64,000 nucleotides of DNA from Actinoallomurus bryophytorum (GCF_006716425.1 NZ_VFOZ01000001.1:7645237-7709236); one strand, 5' to 3'. Shown: positions 39,755 through 50,004, numbered from the stretch's first letter. Notes: generated from the letters alone by a model not told the origin. Made by a program: numbers and translations.

Positions 39755-42343
39755 ATGCGAAGACGCGCCGTAGCGTTCGCGGTCACGTTCGTCCTCACCG
39801 CCGGAGGCGGCGCGGTCACCGCCGTGCCGGGCAACGCGTCCGGCCCGCCGGCGTCGGCGGAGCTGACCACGAGGACGCGGCTGCCCGACCGCCGCTCGGT
39901 CGTCAGCGGCGACCGTTTCTACTCGGTGTCGACCGAGGACGGGCTCTACCCGGCGACCGGCTGGCACACCCTCGGCGAGATGGGCGGGTTCTGGACGCCT
40001 CCGCTGAAGCTGCTCGACGGCGTGTGGTTCGGCCTGGGCGGCCGGTGGCTGGGCGAGCAGGCGAAGGCCGAGAGCTTCACCGCCGGGCACGGGTACACGC
40101 GGATCGCCTACGACACCGGCGGCGTGCAGGTCGAGCGCACCGACGTGTCACCCGACGGCGTACGCGCGGGGCTCATCGGCCTCAAGCTCACCTCGTCCAC
40201 GGCGCGTACGGTGCGCCTGGACGTCGACGCGCACTCGGAGCTGACGACGGCCTTCCCGTGGGGGTCGACGACACCGGACCAGAAGGCGTTCAACCTCCCG
40301 GACACCGGCGCGTACGAGGGTGGCGCGCTGGTCTTCCGCGAGCAGGGCACGCCCGATGTGCCGAACGCGAGCGCGCACGACTTCGCGGCCATGGTCGCCG
40401 CGGACCGTACGCCCGTCGCGCACGAGCTGGGCAAGGACCACCGCGGGCCGCAGGACCCGCCGGTGATCTGCCCCGCGACCGGCACCACGCCGCAGAAGTG
40501 CGACGACACCGAGTTCGGCAAGGGGACCGGCGGACGGCTGTCCTATGACGTGAAGCTGCCGGCCGGGCACGGCACCACGGTCTGGCTCGCCGTCGCCGGG
40601 TCCGACCACGGCACGGCCGAGGCGCACTCCGCGCTGAGCACGGCGCTGCGCGACCCGGCCGGGCTGCTCGCCCGCAAGACGGCCGCCCGCCGGGCCGTCG
40701 CCGCCAGCACGGTGGTCGACCTGCCCGGCGACCGGTTGCTGCAGCAGAGCGTCGAATGGAGCAAGCAGAACCTCGCCGACTCCGTACAGCAGGCCGATGA
40801 CCTGCACCTGCGGGCGACCGAGGAGGGCAAGCAGTACCCGCCGGTCAAGGGCACCCTCGCCAAGGCCCGGTGGATCGGCGCGGGCTGGCCGGACTATCCG
40901 TGGATCTTCGGCACGGACGGGGAGTTCACCGCGTTCGCGACCGTCGCGGCGGGACAGTTCGGCGCGATCGAGGACCACCTCCGTACGCTCCGCGACGTCA
41001 GCGACGTGGTCAACGACCGGAGCGGCAAGGTGGTGCACGAGGTCGTCTCGGACGGCTCGGTCTACTTCGGCGCGAACGACGAGAAGGGCAACACCGACGA
41101 GACCGCCAAGTACCCCAGCGCGGCCGCGCTCGTGTGGCGCTGGACCGGCGACCGTTCCTTCCTGAACGACGTCTACGGCTTCTCCGTGCGCAACATGCAC
41201 TACGTCGTCGACAAGCTGGACGCCGACGGCGACGGCTGGCCGGAGGGGCTCGGCAACGTCGAACGGCCCGGCATGGGCGTGGAGAAGCTCGACAACACCG
41301 TCTACACCGTGCGCGGCCTGTACGACCTGGCCGACCTCGCGCGGGCCAAGGGCGACGCGGCCACCGCCACGTGGGCCACGTCGCACGGCGACGCGATGAC
41401 CAGGGCGTTCGACCAGGCATGGTGGAACGGCGGCGACACGCACCAGTTCGCCGACTCCCTGGACGACCCGGACAACCCCGCCAACGACAACACGAAGATC
41501 TTCCAGCGGCACTGGATCGGCCTGACGCCGCTGGACGCCGAGCTCGTACGCGAGGGCAGGCTCGCCCGCCCGCTCGCCACCGACGCCCACGCCAAGGAGG
41601 TCCTGGACCAGCGCGAGAAGCCCTGCTACACGGGCGAGAACGGGCTGTTCCACACGGGCACCGGGCCGACCTCGGCCGAGGGCGGCAACAAGGGCCCGGC
41701 GTGCGACAGCGCCGTGTCGAGCGTGCAGAGCGACCGTGAGGCCTTCACCATCAACACCGGCATCATGGCGGTCGCCGAGGGCAACTTCGGGCGGCTGGCG
41801 CAGCAGAGGCGCTACACCGACGACAACGCACGTCAGCAGCTCGACCCGTCGCTGTACGAGATGCCCGGGGCGATGCCGGAGATCGTGCCGAGCCCGGACT
41901 TCGACCCGCCGAACATCGACCGCAAGGAGACCGAGCGCTCCATGGTCCTGCAGGCCTGGGGCGCGTACGGAAACCTGTGGCCGGTCGTCAGCCAGCAGCT
42001 CGGCGTGGCCCCGGACCTGGGGCGCGGGCGGCTGGAGGTCGTCCCGCAGGTGCCGCCCGGCCAGCCCAGTGTGGCGGGCCGCGACATCCGGCTCGGCCGG
42101 GGAGCGGTGGACGTCTCCGCCGCGGCGTCGGCGAAGTCGCTGCGTACGCGGGTCACCTCACGGGTGCCGGGTACGCGCCTGCTCATCGGCCAGGTGCTGC
42201 CCGCCGGCGCCGAGGTCGCGTCGGTGGCCCTGGACGGGAAGCGTGCCGCCTACCAGGTACGGCGGACCGCGCGCGGCAGCGAGGTCGTGGCCGACGCGGG
42301 TTCGCGCGGCGGCCGGTCCGATCTGGTCATCACCCTGCGTTGA
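39755..42343 (+). CDS. Secreted glycoside hydrolase of the six-hairpin (alpha/alpha)6 type
   Basis: An 862-residue exported protein. The signal peptide (MRRRAVAFAVTFVLTAGGGAVTA) has a clear cleavage region. The N-terminal ~300 residues are a beta-sandwich domain. Residues from about 330 form a six-hairpin glycosidase-like region with ARWIGAGWPDYPWIFGTDGEFTAF, DGDGWPEG and WWNGGDTHQFADS, which resembles glucoamylase/GH15- and GH63-like catalytic clefts; candidate general acid/base residues include the Asp/Glu of these motifs. It probably releases glucose or oligosaccharides from an external alpha-glucan for uptake by the adjacent transporter. The family number is uncertain. A Shine-Dalgarno site (GGGAGG) precedes the ATG. 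Confidence 0.8.
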   Translation: MRRRAVAFAVTFVLTAGGGAVTAVPGNASGPPASAELTTRTRLPDRRSVVSGDRFYSVSTEDGLYPATGWHTLGEMGGFWTPPLKLLDGVWFGLGGRWLGEQAKAESFTAGHGYTRIAYDTGGVQVERTDVSPDGVRAGLIGLKLTSSTARTVRLDVDAHSELTTAFPWGSTTPDQKAFNLPDTGAYEGGALVFREQGTPDVPNASAHDFAAMVAADRTPVAHELGKDHRGPQDPPVICPATGTTPQKCDDTEFGKGTGGRLSYDVKLPAGHGTTVWLAVAGSDHGTAEAHSALSTALRDPAGLLARKTAARRAVAASTVVDLPGDRLLQQSVEWSKQNLADSVQQADDLHLRATEEGKQYPPVKGTLAKARWIGAGWPDYPWIFGTDGEFTAFATVAAGQFGAIEDHLRTLRDVSDVVNDRSGKVVHEVVSDGSVYFGANDEKGNTDETAKYPSAAALVWRWTGDRSFLNDVYGFSVRNMHYVVDKLDADGDGWPEGLGNVERPGMGVEKLDNTVYTVRGLYDLADLARAKGDAATATWATSHGDAMTRAFDQAWWNGGDTHQFADSLDDPDNPANDNTKIFQRHWIGLTPLDAELVREGRLARPLATDAHAKEVLDQREKPCYTGENGLFHTGTGPTSAEGGNKGPACDSAVSSVQSDREAFTINTGIMAVAEGNFGRLAQQRRYTDDNARQQLDPSLYEMPGAMPEIVPSPDFDPPNIDRKETERSMVLQAWGAYGNLWPVVSQQLGVAPDLGRGRLEVVPQVPPGQPSVAGRDIRLGRGAVDVSAAASAKSLRTRVTSRVPGTRLLIGQVLPAGAEVASVALDGKRAAYQVRRTARGSEVVADAGSRGGRSDLVITLR

Positions 42344-42405
42344 CCGTCCGGCCCGGTCGCCCGGCGGGGCGACCGGGCCGCACCGCCCGAAGACGGAGGA
42401 GACAC

Positions 42406-44310
42406 GTGCCCGAAGGACCCCCCGGACCTCCCGGCGAGACGCCCAGGCATCAGCCCTCACTCCACGAGCACCTGAGCTGCGTCGCCGCGCCCGCGACGTG
42501 GCTGTCCCCGCCCGGCGCACAGCTCACCGGGGGCGCCGACGGCCTGTACGTCTCCGACCGCCGCGTGCTGTCGCGTCTCCTGGTGACCCTCGACGGCGCC
42601 GAACCCGAGCCGCGGGAGGCGGTCCTGCGCGGCGCGGACAGCGCACGGTTCACCGCCACTCGTGGCACCCTGACGGTCGAACGCCTGCGTACCGTGCGCC
42701 ACGACGGCGGGACCGAGCGGATCACCGTCCGCAACGACGGCGCGAGCCCCGTCACGGCGAGGCTCGCGATCACGGCGGCGGCCGACTTCGCCCCGATCAG
42801 CGCCGTGAAGGCGGGCGATCCGCCACCGCTGGAGACCGTACTGCGCGGCGGCGTGGTCGCCGGTCCCGGCGGCTATGAGGTGCGCCTGGACGGCCCCGTG
42901 GACGTGGAGCTCACCCTGGCGCCGGGCGAGCACGTCACCACGACCCTCGCCGTACGTGCCACGCCGCCACCCGGCCCCGGCTTCCGCCCAGCGCCGCCGG
43001 ACGGTCCGCCGCCCTGGGCACGGGCGCCCCTGACCGTACGCTCGGCCGACGACCGGATCGGCGCGCTGGTGACCCAGGGGATCGCCGACCTCGGCGCCCT
43101 GCTCCTCGCCGACGAGGGAGACCTCTACTGCGGGGCCGGCAGCCCCTGGTACCTCACGCTGTTCGGCCGCGACGCCCTGTGGACCGCGCGGCTCGCCCTT
43201 CCGCTCGGCCACGAGCTCGCGGCCGGCACCCTGCGTGCGCTGGCCCGTCACCAGGGCGCCGGCCACGACCCGGTCACCGAGGAGGAGCCCGGCAAGATCC
43301 CGCACGAGCTGCGGCCCGCCCACGCCCCCGGATCGCTGCCGCCGGTCTACTACGGGTCGGTCGACGCCACCGCGCTGTTCGTCATCACCCTGGCCGAGGC
43401 GTGGCGCTGGGGGATGCCCGCCACCGAGGTCCGTGCCCTCCTGCCCGCCGCCGAGAAGGCCCTGGGCTGGCTCCGGTCGTTCGGGGAGTTCGTGTCGTAC
43501 CGCGGCTCGGCCGACCGGCTGGCGAACCAGGGGTGGAAGGATTCGGTGGACGGCGTCCAGCACGAGGACGGCACGCTCGCCGCCTCGCCGATCGCGCTGG
43601 CGGAGGTGCAGGCGTACGCCTACCAGGCGGCCACGCTCGGCGCGGACCTGCTCGACGTGTACGGCACCGGCGGGGACGGCCACCGGCGGTGGGCGGAGGG
43701 GCTGGCGGCCCGCTTCCGTGAACGGTTCTGGCTGGACGACGGCTACCCGGCGATCGCGATCGACGGGATGGGCAGGCCCGTCGACGGCCTCGCCTCGAAC
43801 GCCGGGCACCTGCTGGGCACCGGCCTGCTCACTCCGGAGGAGGAGGACCGCGTCGCGGATCGGCTGATGGAGCTGCACTCCGGCTGGGGGCTGCGGACGC
43901 TGACCGACCGGGCCGCCGGGTATGACCCGGTCTCGTACCACCTCGGCTCGGTCTGGCCGCACGACACCGTGATCGCGATGCTCGGCCTGAGCCGTTCGGG
44001 CCACACCGAACACGCCGCGACACTCGCGCGCGGACTGATCGCCGCCGGGGCCGCGTTCGGATACCGGCTGCCCGAGCTGTTCGGCGGCCAGGACGCCGGG
44101 GGAGTGCCCGTGCCCTATCCGGCGGCCTGCCGTCCGCAGGCGTGGAGCGCGGCCGTGTCCCCGGCGCTGGTCACCGTCCTGCTCGGCCTCGACCCGGACG
44201 TGCCCGCCGGGCGTACGACGGTCGCGCCCCTGCCGGGCTTCGGCGAGATGCGGATCACCGGCGTACGCGTCGGCGAGGCGCCGTCGGCCTTCACGATCGA
44301 CCTTCCATGA
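42406..44310 (+). CDS. Glycogen-debranching-like glycosidase (GDE N-terminal domain)
   Basis: A 634-residue cytosolic enzyme. The N-terminal ~220 residues form the beta-rich domain typical of amylo-alpha-1,6-glucosidase-like proteins (GLYVSDRRVLSRLLVTLDG). The (alpha/alpha)6 region carries PWYLTLFGRDALWTARLALP, GKIPHELR, NQGWKDSVDG, DGMGRPVDGLASNAGHLL and YHLGSVWPHDT. These match the family annotated as amylo-alpha-1,6-glucosidase or glycogen debranching enzyme. The GTG start follows CGGAGGA. It probably completes alpha-glucan breakdown with the two GH13 enzymes. It ends the carbohydrate locus. Confidence 0.87.
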   Translation: MPEGPPGPPGETPRHQPSLHEHLSCVAAPATWLSPPGAQLTGGADGLYVSDRRVLSRLLVTLDGAEPEPREAVLRGADSARFTATRGTLTVERLRTVRHDGGTERITVRNDGASPVTARLAITAAADFAPISAVKAGDPPPLETVLRGGVVAGPGGYEVRLDGPVDVELTLAPGEHVTTTLAVRATPPPGPGFRPAPPDGPPPWARAPLTVRSADDRIGALVTQGIADLGALLLADEGDLYCGAGSPWYLTLFGRDALWTARLALPLGHELAAGTLRALARHQGAGHDPVTEEEPGKIPHELRPAHAPGSLPPVYYGSVDATALFVITLAEAWRWGMPATEVRALLPAAEKALGWLRSFGEFVSYRGSADRLANQGWKDSVDGVQHEDGTLAASPIALAEVQAYAYQAATLGADLLDVYGTGGDGHRRWAEGLAARFRERFWLDDGYPAIAIDGMGRPVDGLASNAGHLLGTGLLTPEEEDRVADRLMELHSGWGLRTLTDRAAGYDPVSYHLGSVWPHDTVIAMLGLSRSGHTEHAATLARGLIAAGAAFGYRLPELFGGQDAGGVPVPYPAACRPQAWSAAVSPALVTVLLGLDPDVPAGRTTVAPLPGFGEMRITGVRVGEAPSAFTIDLP

Positions 44311-44485
44311 CGGCGGAGCCACCGGCACTGCCGGCGGCCGGCCGTGCCTCGCCGGCCACCGTCAGGTGGGCGGAGGCGGTGATCCGGGCGATGGAGCCGG
44401 CGAGCCGGTGTCGCTCGTCGGAAGGCAGTGCGCTGGTGATGTCGGGCATGCGTTCGGCGACGTCGGCGTAGAGCGCGCCGACGAA
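44311..44485. other. Short unassigned segment with possible gene remnant
   Basis: A minus-strand frame here reads ALYADVAERMPDITSALP and SDERHRLAGSIARITASAH, which looks like genuine protein but is not part of any complete gene. It abuts the plus-strand NmrA remnant, so two unrelated broken genes may be joined here. No family is assigned. Confidence 0.3.
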
Positions 44486-44824
44486 CTGATCGCCGTGCGG
44501 GACATCGGGCAGATCAGCGCCTCGTTCCTTCTCGGGGCCGCGGAGGCACCCGGCGGTGCCATCGAGATCGCCGGCGACGAGCGCACCGGCAGCCGGATCG
44601 CCGCCGCGTTCGGCGAGCACGCCGGTCTTCCGGCACGGTACGAGGCTCTGCCCGTGCAGGTGCTCGGGGACGACCCGGACACGCAGGCGATGTTCCGCTG
44701 GTTCGCCGAGACGCCCGCCTACCAGGCCGACATCGAGGCGGTGAAGGCGATCGAGCAGGGTGCGTGGGACCTGCCCGCGTGGCTACGCCCCAGCGGCTGG
44801 ACGCTCCCGGCCACAGTGCGGTGA
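44486..44824 (+). pseudogene. C-terminal remnant of an NmrA-like NAD(P)-binding protein
   Basis: The translation from about 44486 reads AVRDIGQISASFLLGAAEAP, GGAIEIAGDERTGSRIAAAFG and TPAYQADIEAVKAIEQGAWD, the usual C-terminal third of NmrA/NAD(P)H-binding atypical SDR proteins. The N-terminal Rossmann domain is missing, and the sequence upstream does not fit the family, so the gene is truncated. It lies between the carbohydrate locus and the PAC2 gene, at the right border of the inserted material. Confidence 0.65.
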
Positions 44825-44903
44825 CAACCGCGTCGTGGCGGGGCGCGGCCAGTGACCTCGGTGCCCGGATGAGGTCGGCGAGCTGGTCCCAGGGCCGGTC
44901 GTC

Positions 44904-45755
44904 CTAGTCGGGATCGCCGCCGCGGCGCCGTAGATAACGCTCGAACTCCCGCGCGATCGCGTCGCCGCTGGCCTCCGGCAGCTCCGTGGCGTCCTTCTGC
45001 TCCTCCAGGGCCCGTACGTACTCGGCGACCTCGGTGTCCTGCTCGGCGAGCTCGTTGACCCCGCGCTCCCAGGCGCGTGCCTGCTCGGGCAGGTCGCCCA
45101 TGGGGACCGAGACGTCCAGCAGGTCCTCGACCCAGCGCAGCAGCGCCAGCGTGGCCTTGGGGGAGGGGGGCTGGGCGACGTAGTGGGGGACCGCGGCCCA
45201 CAGGGACACGGTCTCCAGCCCGGCCGTCGCGAACGCGTCCTGCAGCACGCCGAGCACGCCCGTCGGTCCCTCGTAGCGGGCCGGTTCGAGCTGGAGCCGC
45301 GTGGTCAGGCCGTCGTCGGAGGAGGCGGCCGTCACGGGTACCGGCCGGGTGTGCGGCGCGTCCGCCAGCAGCGCGCCGAGGAGCACGGCCGTCTCCACGC
45401 CGAGCTCCAGCATGATGCCCACGATGTCCTGGCAGAACGAGCGCCAGCGCATGTTCGGCTCGATGCCGTGGACGAGGACGACGTCGCGGTCGGAGCCGGG
45501 CATCTTGGCCAGGGACATCCGGGTCGTCGGCCAGCTGATGCGCCGCGTCTGGCCGTCGACCATCTCGACCGTGGGGCGCGTCACCTGGAAGTCGTAGTAG
45601 TCATCGGGGTCGAGCGCGGCCAGTGGGGTGGCGCCCCAACTCTCCTCCAGATGCTGGATCACGCCGCTCGCCGCCTCACCGGCGTCGTTCCACCCCTCGA
45701 AGGCGGCGATCACCACCGGCTCGACGAGCTCGGGCACATCGTCGAGCTCGACCAC
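44904..45755 (-). CDS. PAC2 (proteasome assembly chaperone-like) family protein
   Basis: A 283-residue PAC2-family protein conserved in actinobacteria, starting near VVELDDVPELVEPVVIAAFEGWNDAG, with RISWPTTRMSLAKMPGSDRDVVLVHGIEPNMRW and AAVPHYVAQPPSPKATLALLRWVE. The acidic/basic C-terminal tail ends RRRGGDPD. I choose the GTG at 45755 because AGGAGG lies 6 nt upstream and the family starts there; ATG 45770 is the alternative. Members include a cell-division/ParA-associated protein in Streptomyces, if I recall the relationship correctly. A TAGGCT -10 box lies at 45803-45798 on the minus strand. Confidence 0.9.
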   Translation of the reverse strand: MVELDDVPELVEPVVIAAFEGWNDAGEAASGVIQHLEESWGATPLAALDPDDYYDFQVTRPTVEMVDGQTRRISWPTTRMSLAKMPGSDRDVVLVHGIEPNMRWRSFCQDIVGIMLELGVETAVLLGALLADAPHTRPVPVTAASSDDGLTTRLQLEPARYEGPTGVLGVLQDAFATAGLETVSLWAAVPHYVAQPPSPKATLALLRWVEDLLDVSVPMGDLPEQARAWERGVNELAEQDTEVAEYVRALEEQKDATELPEASGDAIAREFERYLRRRGGDPD

Positions 45756-45857
45756 GCGCTGCCTCCTCATCGGTGCGTCCGTTACACGACATCTCAAGCC
45801 TATGTCCTGTAAGCCGCCCGGCGCCCACCGGTGATCGGGCTCCTGGCGGGCGGACGG

Positions 45858-46316
45858 CTATTTGCCCTCGGTGGTGTGAACGATGAGTACGTCGCAGCGC
45901 GCCCGATGGGAGAGGTTGGCCGGGACCGAGCCCAGCAGCCGTCCGGCGAGGGTGTTCAGCCCCCGGTTGCCGACGACGACGAGGTCCACCTCGCGGTCAC
46001 GGGCCAGTTCGAGCAGCGTGTCCACCGCATCACCGGCCACGGCGACCTCATCGACATCCTTGGCACCGCCGGCGAAGGCGCGCTCGCGTGCGGCCCTCAG
46101 CACGTCGTCGGCGGGGGTCGAGCCCTCGACCTTGTAGGCCAGGTCGCCGAGCTGGTCGCCCGCGCGGGCACGCTCGCGGTCCGGCATCGGCTCGTAGGCG
46201 CAGACCAGGATGAGTTTCGCCCCGGAATCGGCGGCGACCCGCCCCGCCCGGTCGACGGCGCGGAACGAGGAGTCGGAACCGTCGGTGCCGACGAGGACCT
46301 TGCGGTACGAAGCCAC
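45858..46316 (-). CDS. Universal stress protein A family protein
   Basis: A 152-residue single-domain UspA-like protein. It starts SYRKVLVGTDGSDSS with the Asp of the ATP-binding loop, and the nucleotide motif GNRGLNTLAGRLLGSVPANLS follows the G-2x-G-9x-G-(S/T) pattern, so it is likely the ATP-binding class. The GTG at 46316 has TAAGGAG upstream. It is divergent from metH, and its stop lies about 90 bp from the PAC2 gene. Expression under stress or dormancy is the general expectation for the family. Confidence 0.92.
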   Translation of the reverse strand: MASYRKVLVGTDGSDSSFRAVDRAGRVAADSGAKLILVCAYEPMPDRERARAGDQLGDLAYKVEGSTPADDVLRAARERAFAGGAKDVDEVAVAGDAVDTLLELARDREVDLVVVGNRGLNTLAGRLLGSVPANLSHRARCDVLIVHTTEGK

Positions 46317-46404
46317 GGATGCTCCTTAGAGGCGGCCGTTGTTGGAGAACATGTCAGTAGTAGCAACGGAACAGGACGGTAACGGTTACGGAACGCGTGT
46401 GGGC

Positions 46405-46438
46405 GGTGACTTCGGTCACCGGTCGATGACGATCATCG
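46405..46438. promoter_or_regulatory. UUCG hairpin and adjacent palindrome in the usp/metH intergenic region
   Basis: GGTGAC-TTCG-GTCACC (46405-46420) would form a 6-bp stem with a stable UUCG tetraloop. Immediately after, CGATGA-CGA-TCATCG (46424-46438) is a perfect inverted repeat. They lie between the divergent universal stress and metH genes, upstream of the metH -10 box, and may be operator elements. No cobalamin riboswitch-like structure was recognised. Confidence 0.4.
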
Positions 46439-46464
46439 AAATCCGGGCCCGATGGGGGCGCGGA

Positions 46465-46470
46465 TAGGCT
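46465..46470 (+). promoter_or_regulatory. Predicted -10 box of metH
   Basis: TAGGCT, within GGATAGGCTGG, ends 8 nt before the metH ATG. No Shine-Dalgarno site is present, so metH appears to be transcribed without a leader. Confidence 0.45.
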
Positions 46471-46478
46471 GGACAACC

Positions 46479-49400
46479 ATGAGCGCGACTCCTGAGACAT
46501 TGCGTCAGGCTCTTCGTGATCGTGTCATCGTGGCTGATGGGGGCATGGGGACGATGCTCCAGGCGGCCTCGCCGTCGCTGGAGGACTTCGAGGGACACGA
46601 GGGCTGCAACGAGGTCCTCAACGTGACCCGGCCGGACATCGTGCGCGGGGTGCACGAGGAATATTTCGCGGTGGGTTCGGACTGCGTCGAGACCAACACG
46701 TTCGGCGCGAACCTCGCAAATCTTGGCGAATACGGCATCACCGAGCGCATCGAGGAGCTGTCGGAGGCCGGGGCGCGGATCGCCGCCGAGGTCGCCGCCG
46801 GGCTGACCACGCCCGAGCGTCCCCGCTGGGTCCTGGGGTCGATGGGGCCGGGCACCAAGCTGCCGACCCTGGGCCACGTGCCCTTCGCCGACCTGCGTGA
46901 CGCCTACGAGCGCAACGCCGCCGGCCTGATCGCGGGCGGCGCCCACGGCCTGATCGTCGAGACCTGCCAGGACCTGCTGCAGGCCAAGGCCGCCATCATC
47001 GGCGCCAAGCGCGCGATCGCCGCCGCGGGCACCGGCACCGTCCTCATCGGCCAGGTCACGATCGAGCAGAACGGCGCCATGCTGCTCGGCTCGGAGATCG
47101 GCGCGGCGCTGACCGCGCTGGAGCCGCTCGAGCTGGACGTGATCGGGCTCAACTGCGCGACCGGCCCGGCCGAGATGAGCGAGCACCTGCGCTACCTCGC
47201 CCGGCACGCGACCATGCTGCTGTCCTGCATGCCCAACGCCGGACTGCCCGAGCTCACCGCCGACGGCGCGCGCTACCCGCTGACCCCGGGCGAGCTGGCC
47301 GACGCCCATGACACCTTCACACGGGAGTTCGGCCTGTCGCTGGTCGGCGGGTGCTGCGGCTCGACGCCCGAGCACATCCGCCGGCTGGTCGAGCGCGTCG
47401 GCCCGGCGCCGCAGGGCCCGGGCCGCGAGGTCGCCCGCCGCAGGCCGCGCCCCGAGGCCGGCGCCGCCTCCCTCTACCAGCATGTGCCGTTCCGGCAGGA
47501 CACCTCCTACCTGGCGATCGGGGAGCGCACCAACGCCAACGGCTCCAGGGCCTTCCGCGAGGCCATGCTGGAGGAGCGCTGGGACGACTGCGTCAAGATC
47601 GCCCGTGACCAGGCGCGTGACGGCGCCCACATGCTGGACCTGTGCGTCGACTACGTCGGCCGCGACGGCGTCGCGGACATGAAGGAGCTGGCGTTCCGCT
47701 TCGCGACCGCGGCGACGCTGCCGATCGTGCTGGACTCCACCGAGCCCCCGGTCATCCAGGCGGGCCTGGAGATGCTCGGCGGACGCGCCGTCATCAACTC
47801 CGTCAACTACGAGGACGGCGACGGCCCGGAGTCGCGCACCGCACGTCTGATGCCGGTCGTCAAGGAGCACGGCGCCGCCGTGATCGCGCTGACCATCGAC
47901 GAGGAGGGTCAGGCGCGTACCGCGGACTGGAAGGTACGCGTCGCGACCCGGCTGATCGAGGACCTGACCGGCACCTGGGGCATGCGCGTCGAGGACATCA
48001 TCGTCGACTGCCTCACCTTCACCATCGGCACGGGGCAGGAGGAGTCGCGGCGCGACGCCGTCGAGACGATCGACGCGATCCGCGGGCTGAAGCGCCGCTT
48101 CCCCGACGTCCAGACGACGCTGGGCCTGTCGAACGTGTCGTTCGGGCTGAATCCCGCGGCCCGCATCGTGCTCAACTCGGTCTTCCTGAACGAATGCGCC
48201 AACGCGGGGCTCGACTCGGCCATCGTGCACGCCTCCAAGATCCTCCCGATGGCGCGGATCCCGGACGAGCAGCGCCAGGTCGCGCTCGACCTCGTCTACG
48301 ACCGGAGGCGCGACGGCTACGACCCGCTGCAGGAGTTCCTGGACCTGTTCGAGGGTGTCGACGTCGCGTCGCTGCGCGCCGCACGCGCCGAGGAGCTGGC
48401 CGGCCTGCCGCTGTGGGAGCGGCTGAAGCGCCGCATCGTCGACGGCGAGCTGAACGGCCTGCGGGCCGACCTGGACGAGGCGCTGTCCCAGCGGCCCGCG
48501 CTGGAGATCGTCAACGACGTCCTGCTGGACGGCATGAAGACCGTCGGCGAGCTGTTCGGCTCCGGCCAGATGCAGCTGCCGTTCGTGCTCCAGTCGGCCG
48601 AGGTGATGAAGACCGCGGTGGCCCATCTCGAGCCGCACATGGACAAGACCGACGACGGCGGCAAGGGCCGCATCGTGCTCGCGACCGTGAAGGGCGACGT
48701 CCACGACATCGGCAAGAACCTCGTCGACATCATCCTGTCCAACAACGGCTACGAGGTCTTCAACCTCGGCATCAAGCAGCCGATGTCCTCCATCCTGGAT
48801 GCCGCCAAGGAGCACCGGGCCGACGTCATCGGCATGTCCGGGCTGCTGGTCAAGTCCACGGTGATCATGAAGGAGAACCTCGAGGAGCTGAACTCCCGCG
48901 GGCTGGCCGGGCGCTGGCCCGTGCTGCTCGGCGGCGCCGCGCTGACCCGCGCGTACGTCGAGCAGGACCTGGCCGGGCTGTTCGGCGGCGAGGTGCGCTA
49001 CGCCAGGGACGCGTTCGAGGGGCTGCGGCTCATGGACGCCCTCATGGCGGTCAAGCGGGGTGTGGCGGGCGCCGAGCTCCCGCCGCTGCGCGAGCGCCGG
49101 GTCAGGACCGGGGCGAGGCTCAAGGTCACCGAGCCCGAGCAGATGCCGGCCAGGTCCGACGTGGCGACCGGCAACAAGCTGCCCGACCCGCCGTTCTGGG
49201 GTGACCGGGTCGTCAAGGGCATCCCGATGGCCGACTACACCGCCTTCCTGGACGAACGCGCCACCTTCATGGGCCAGTGGGGCCTCAAGGCGGCACGGAG
49301 CGGCGAGGGCCCGTCGTACGAGGAGCTGGTCGAGACCGAGGGACGCCCGCGCCTGCGGATGTGGCTCGACCGGATCCAGACCGGCGGCCTGGTCGAGGCG

Positions 49401-49970
49401 GGTGTCGTCTACGGCTACTTCCCGTGCGTCAGCGAGGGTGACGCCCTGGTCGTCCTGCACGACGACGGGTCCGAGCGGACCCGGTTCACCTTCCCCCGGC
49501 AGCGGCGCGACCGGCACCTGTGCCTGTCCGACTTCTTCCGCCCCCGCGAGTCCGGCGAGACCGACGTGGTCGGTTTCCAGCTCGTCACGGTCGGCTCCAG
49601 GATCGGCGGGAGCACGCAGGAGCTGTTCGAGAGGAACGCCTACCGCGACTACCTGGAGCTGCACGGGCTGTCCGTGCAGCTCGCCGAGGCACTGGCCGAG
49701 CACTGGCACACGCGCGTGCGCTCGGAGCTGGGCTTCGGCGGGCAGGACCCCGACGACGTCGAGGAGTTCTTCAAGCTCGGCTACCGCGGCGCGAGGTTCT
49801 CCCTGGGCTACGGGGCATGCCCCGACCTGGAGGACCGCGCCAAGATCGTCGAGCTGCTGAAGCCCGAGCGGATCGGCGTCCGCCTCTCGGAGGAGTTCCA
49901 GCTCGTTCCCGAGCAGTCCACCGACGCGATCATCGTCCACCACCCCGAGGCGAAGTACTTCAACACCTGA
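46479..49970 (+). CDS. metH: Cobalamin-dependent methionine synthase MetH
   Basis: A 1163-residue four-module enzyme that transfers the methyl group of 5-methyltetrahydrofolate to homocysteine. The homocysteine domain (1-310) has zinc ligands Cys226 (GLNCATGP) and Cys292-Cys293 (GGCCGSTP). The pterin domain follows (about 330-620, [14 protein letters not shown]). The B12 domain holds the lower-ligand His742 in DVHDIGKN and the GMSGLLVKS segment. The C-terminal activation domain (about 900-1163) includes [21 protein letters not shown] and [18 protein letters not shown]. All modules are intact. The ATG at 46479 is fixed by [16 protein letters not shown]; upstream frames are unlikely. The B12-independent alternative MetE is not seen here. 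Confidence 0.97.
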   Translation: MSATPETLRQALRDRVIVADGGMGTMLQAASPSLEDFEGHEGCNEVLNVTRPDIVRGVHEEYFAVGSDCVETNTFGANLANLGEYGITERIEELSEAGARIAAEVAAGLTTPERPRWVLGSMGPGTKLPTLGHVPFADLRDAYERNAAGLIAGGAHGLIVETCQDLLQAKAAIIGAKRAIAAAGTGTVLIGQVTIEQNGAMLLGSEIGAALTALEPLELDVIGLNCATGPAEMSEHLRYLARHATMLLSCMPNAGLPELTADGARYPLTPGELADAHDTFTREFGLSLVGGCCGSTPEHIRRLVERVGPAPQGPGREVARRRPRPEAGAASLYQHVPFRQDTSYLAIGERTNANGSRAFREAMLEERWDDCVKIARDQARDGAHMLDLCVDYVGRDGVADMKELAFRFATAATLPIVLDSTEPPVIQAGLEMLGGRAVINSVNYEDGDGPESRTARLMPVVKEHGAAVIALTIDEEGQARTADWKVRVATRLIEDLTGTWGMRVEDIIVDCLTFTIGTGQEESRRDAVETIDAIRGLKRRFPDVQTTLGLSNVSFGLNPAARIVLNSVFLNECANAGLDSAIVHASKILPMARIPDEQRQVALDLVYDRRRDGYDPLQEFLDLFEGVDVASLRAARAEELAGLPLWERLKRRIVDGELNGLRADLDEALSQRPALEIVNDVLLDGMKTVGELFGSGQMQLPFVLQSAEVMKTAVAHLEPHMDKTDDGGKGRIVLATVKGDVHDIGKNLVDIILSNNGYEVFNLGIKQPMSSILDAAKEHRADVIGMSGLLVKSTVIMKENLEELNSRGLAGRWPVLLGGAALTRAYVEQDLAGLFGGEVRYARDAFEGLRLMDALMAVKRGVAGAELPPLRERRVRTGARLKVTEPEQMPARSDVATGNKLPDPPFWGDRVVKGIPMADYTAFLDERATFMGQWGLKAARSGEGPSYEELVETEGRPRLRMWLDRIQTGGLVEAGVVYGYFPCVSEGDALVVLHDDGSERTRFTFPRQRRDRHLCLSDFFRPRESGETDVVGFQLVTVGSRIGGSTQELFERNAYRDYLELHGLSVQLAEALAEHWHTRVRSELGFGGQDPDDVEEFFKLGYRGARFSLGYGACPDLEDRAKIVELLKPERIGVRLSEEFQLVPEQSTDAIIVHHPEAKYFNT

Positions 49971-50004
49971 GGCACACCTCCCGGGGTGCCGGAGAACACG
50001 CACG

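Noticed and set aside
37619-40090. Long minus-strand open frame opposite alpha-glucosidase copy 2
   Set aside because: Shadow of the GH13 and permease genes; a similar shadow exists opposite copy 1, as expected from the duplication.
29541-44310. Mobile element carrying the sugar locus
   Set aside because: No integrase, transposase, att-like repeats or tRNA gene was seen at either edge, so insertion is inferred from gene order only.
46317-46478. Cobalamin riboswitch upstream of metH
   Set aside because: The region is short, lacks a recognisable B12-box-like sequence, and the -10 box is only 8 nt from the ATG, leaving no room for a leader RNA.
46416-50003. A very long minus-strand open frame opposite metH
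   Set aside because: It is an Asp/Gln/Val/Arg-rich mirror of the metH coding strand, caused by GC-rich codon use; it has no recognisable domain.
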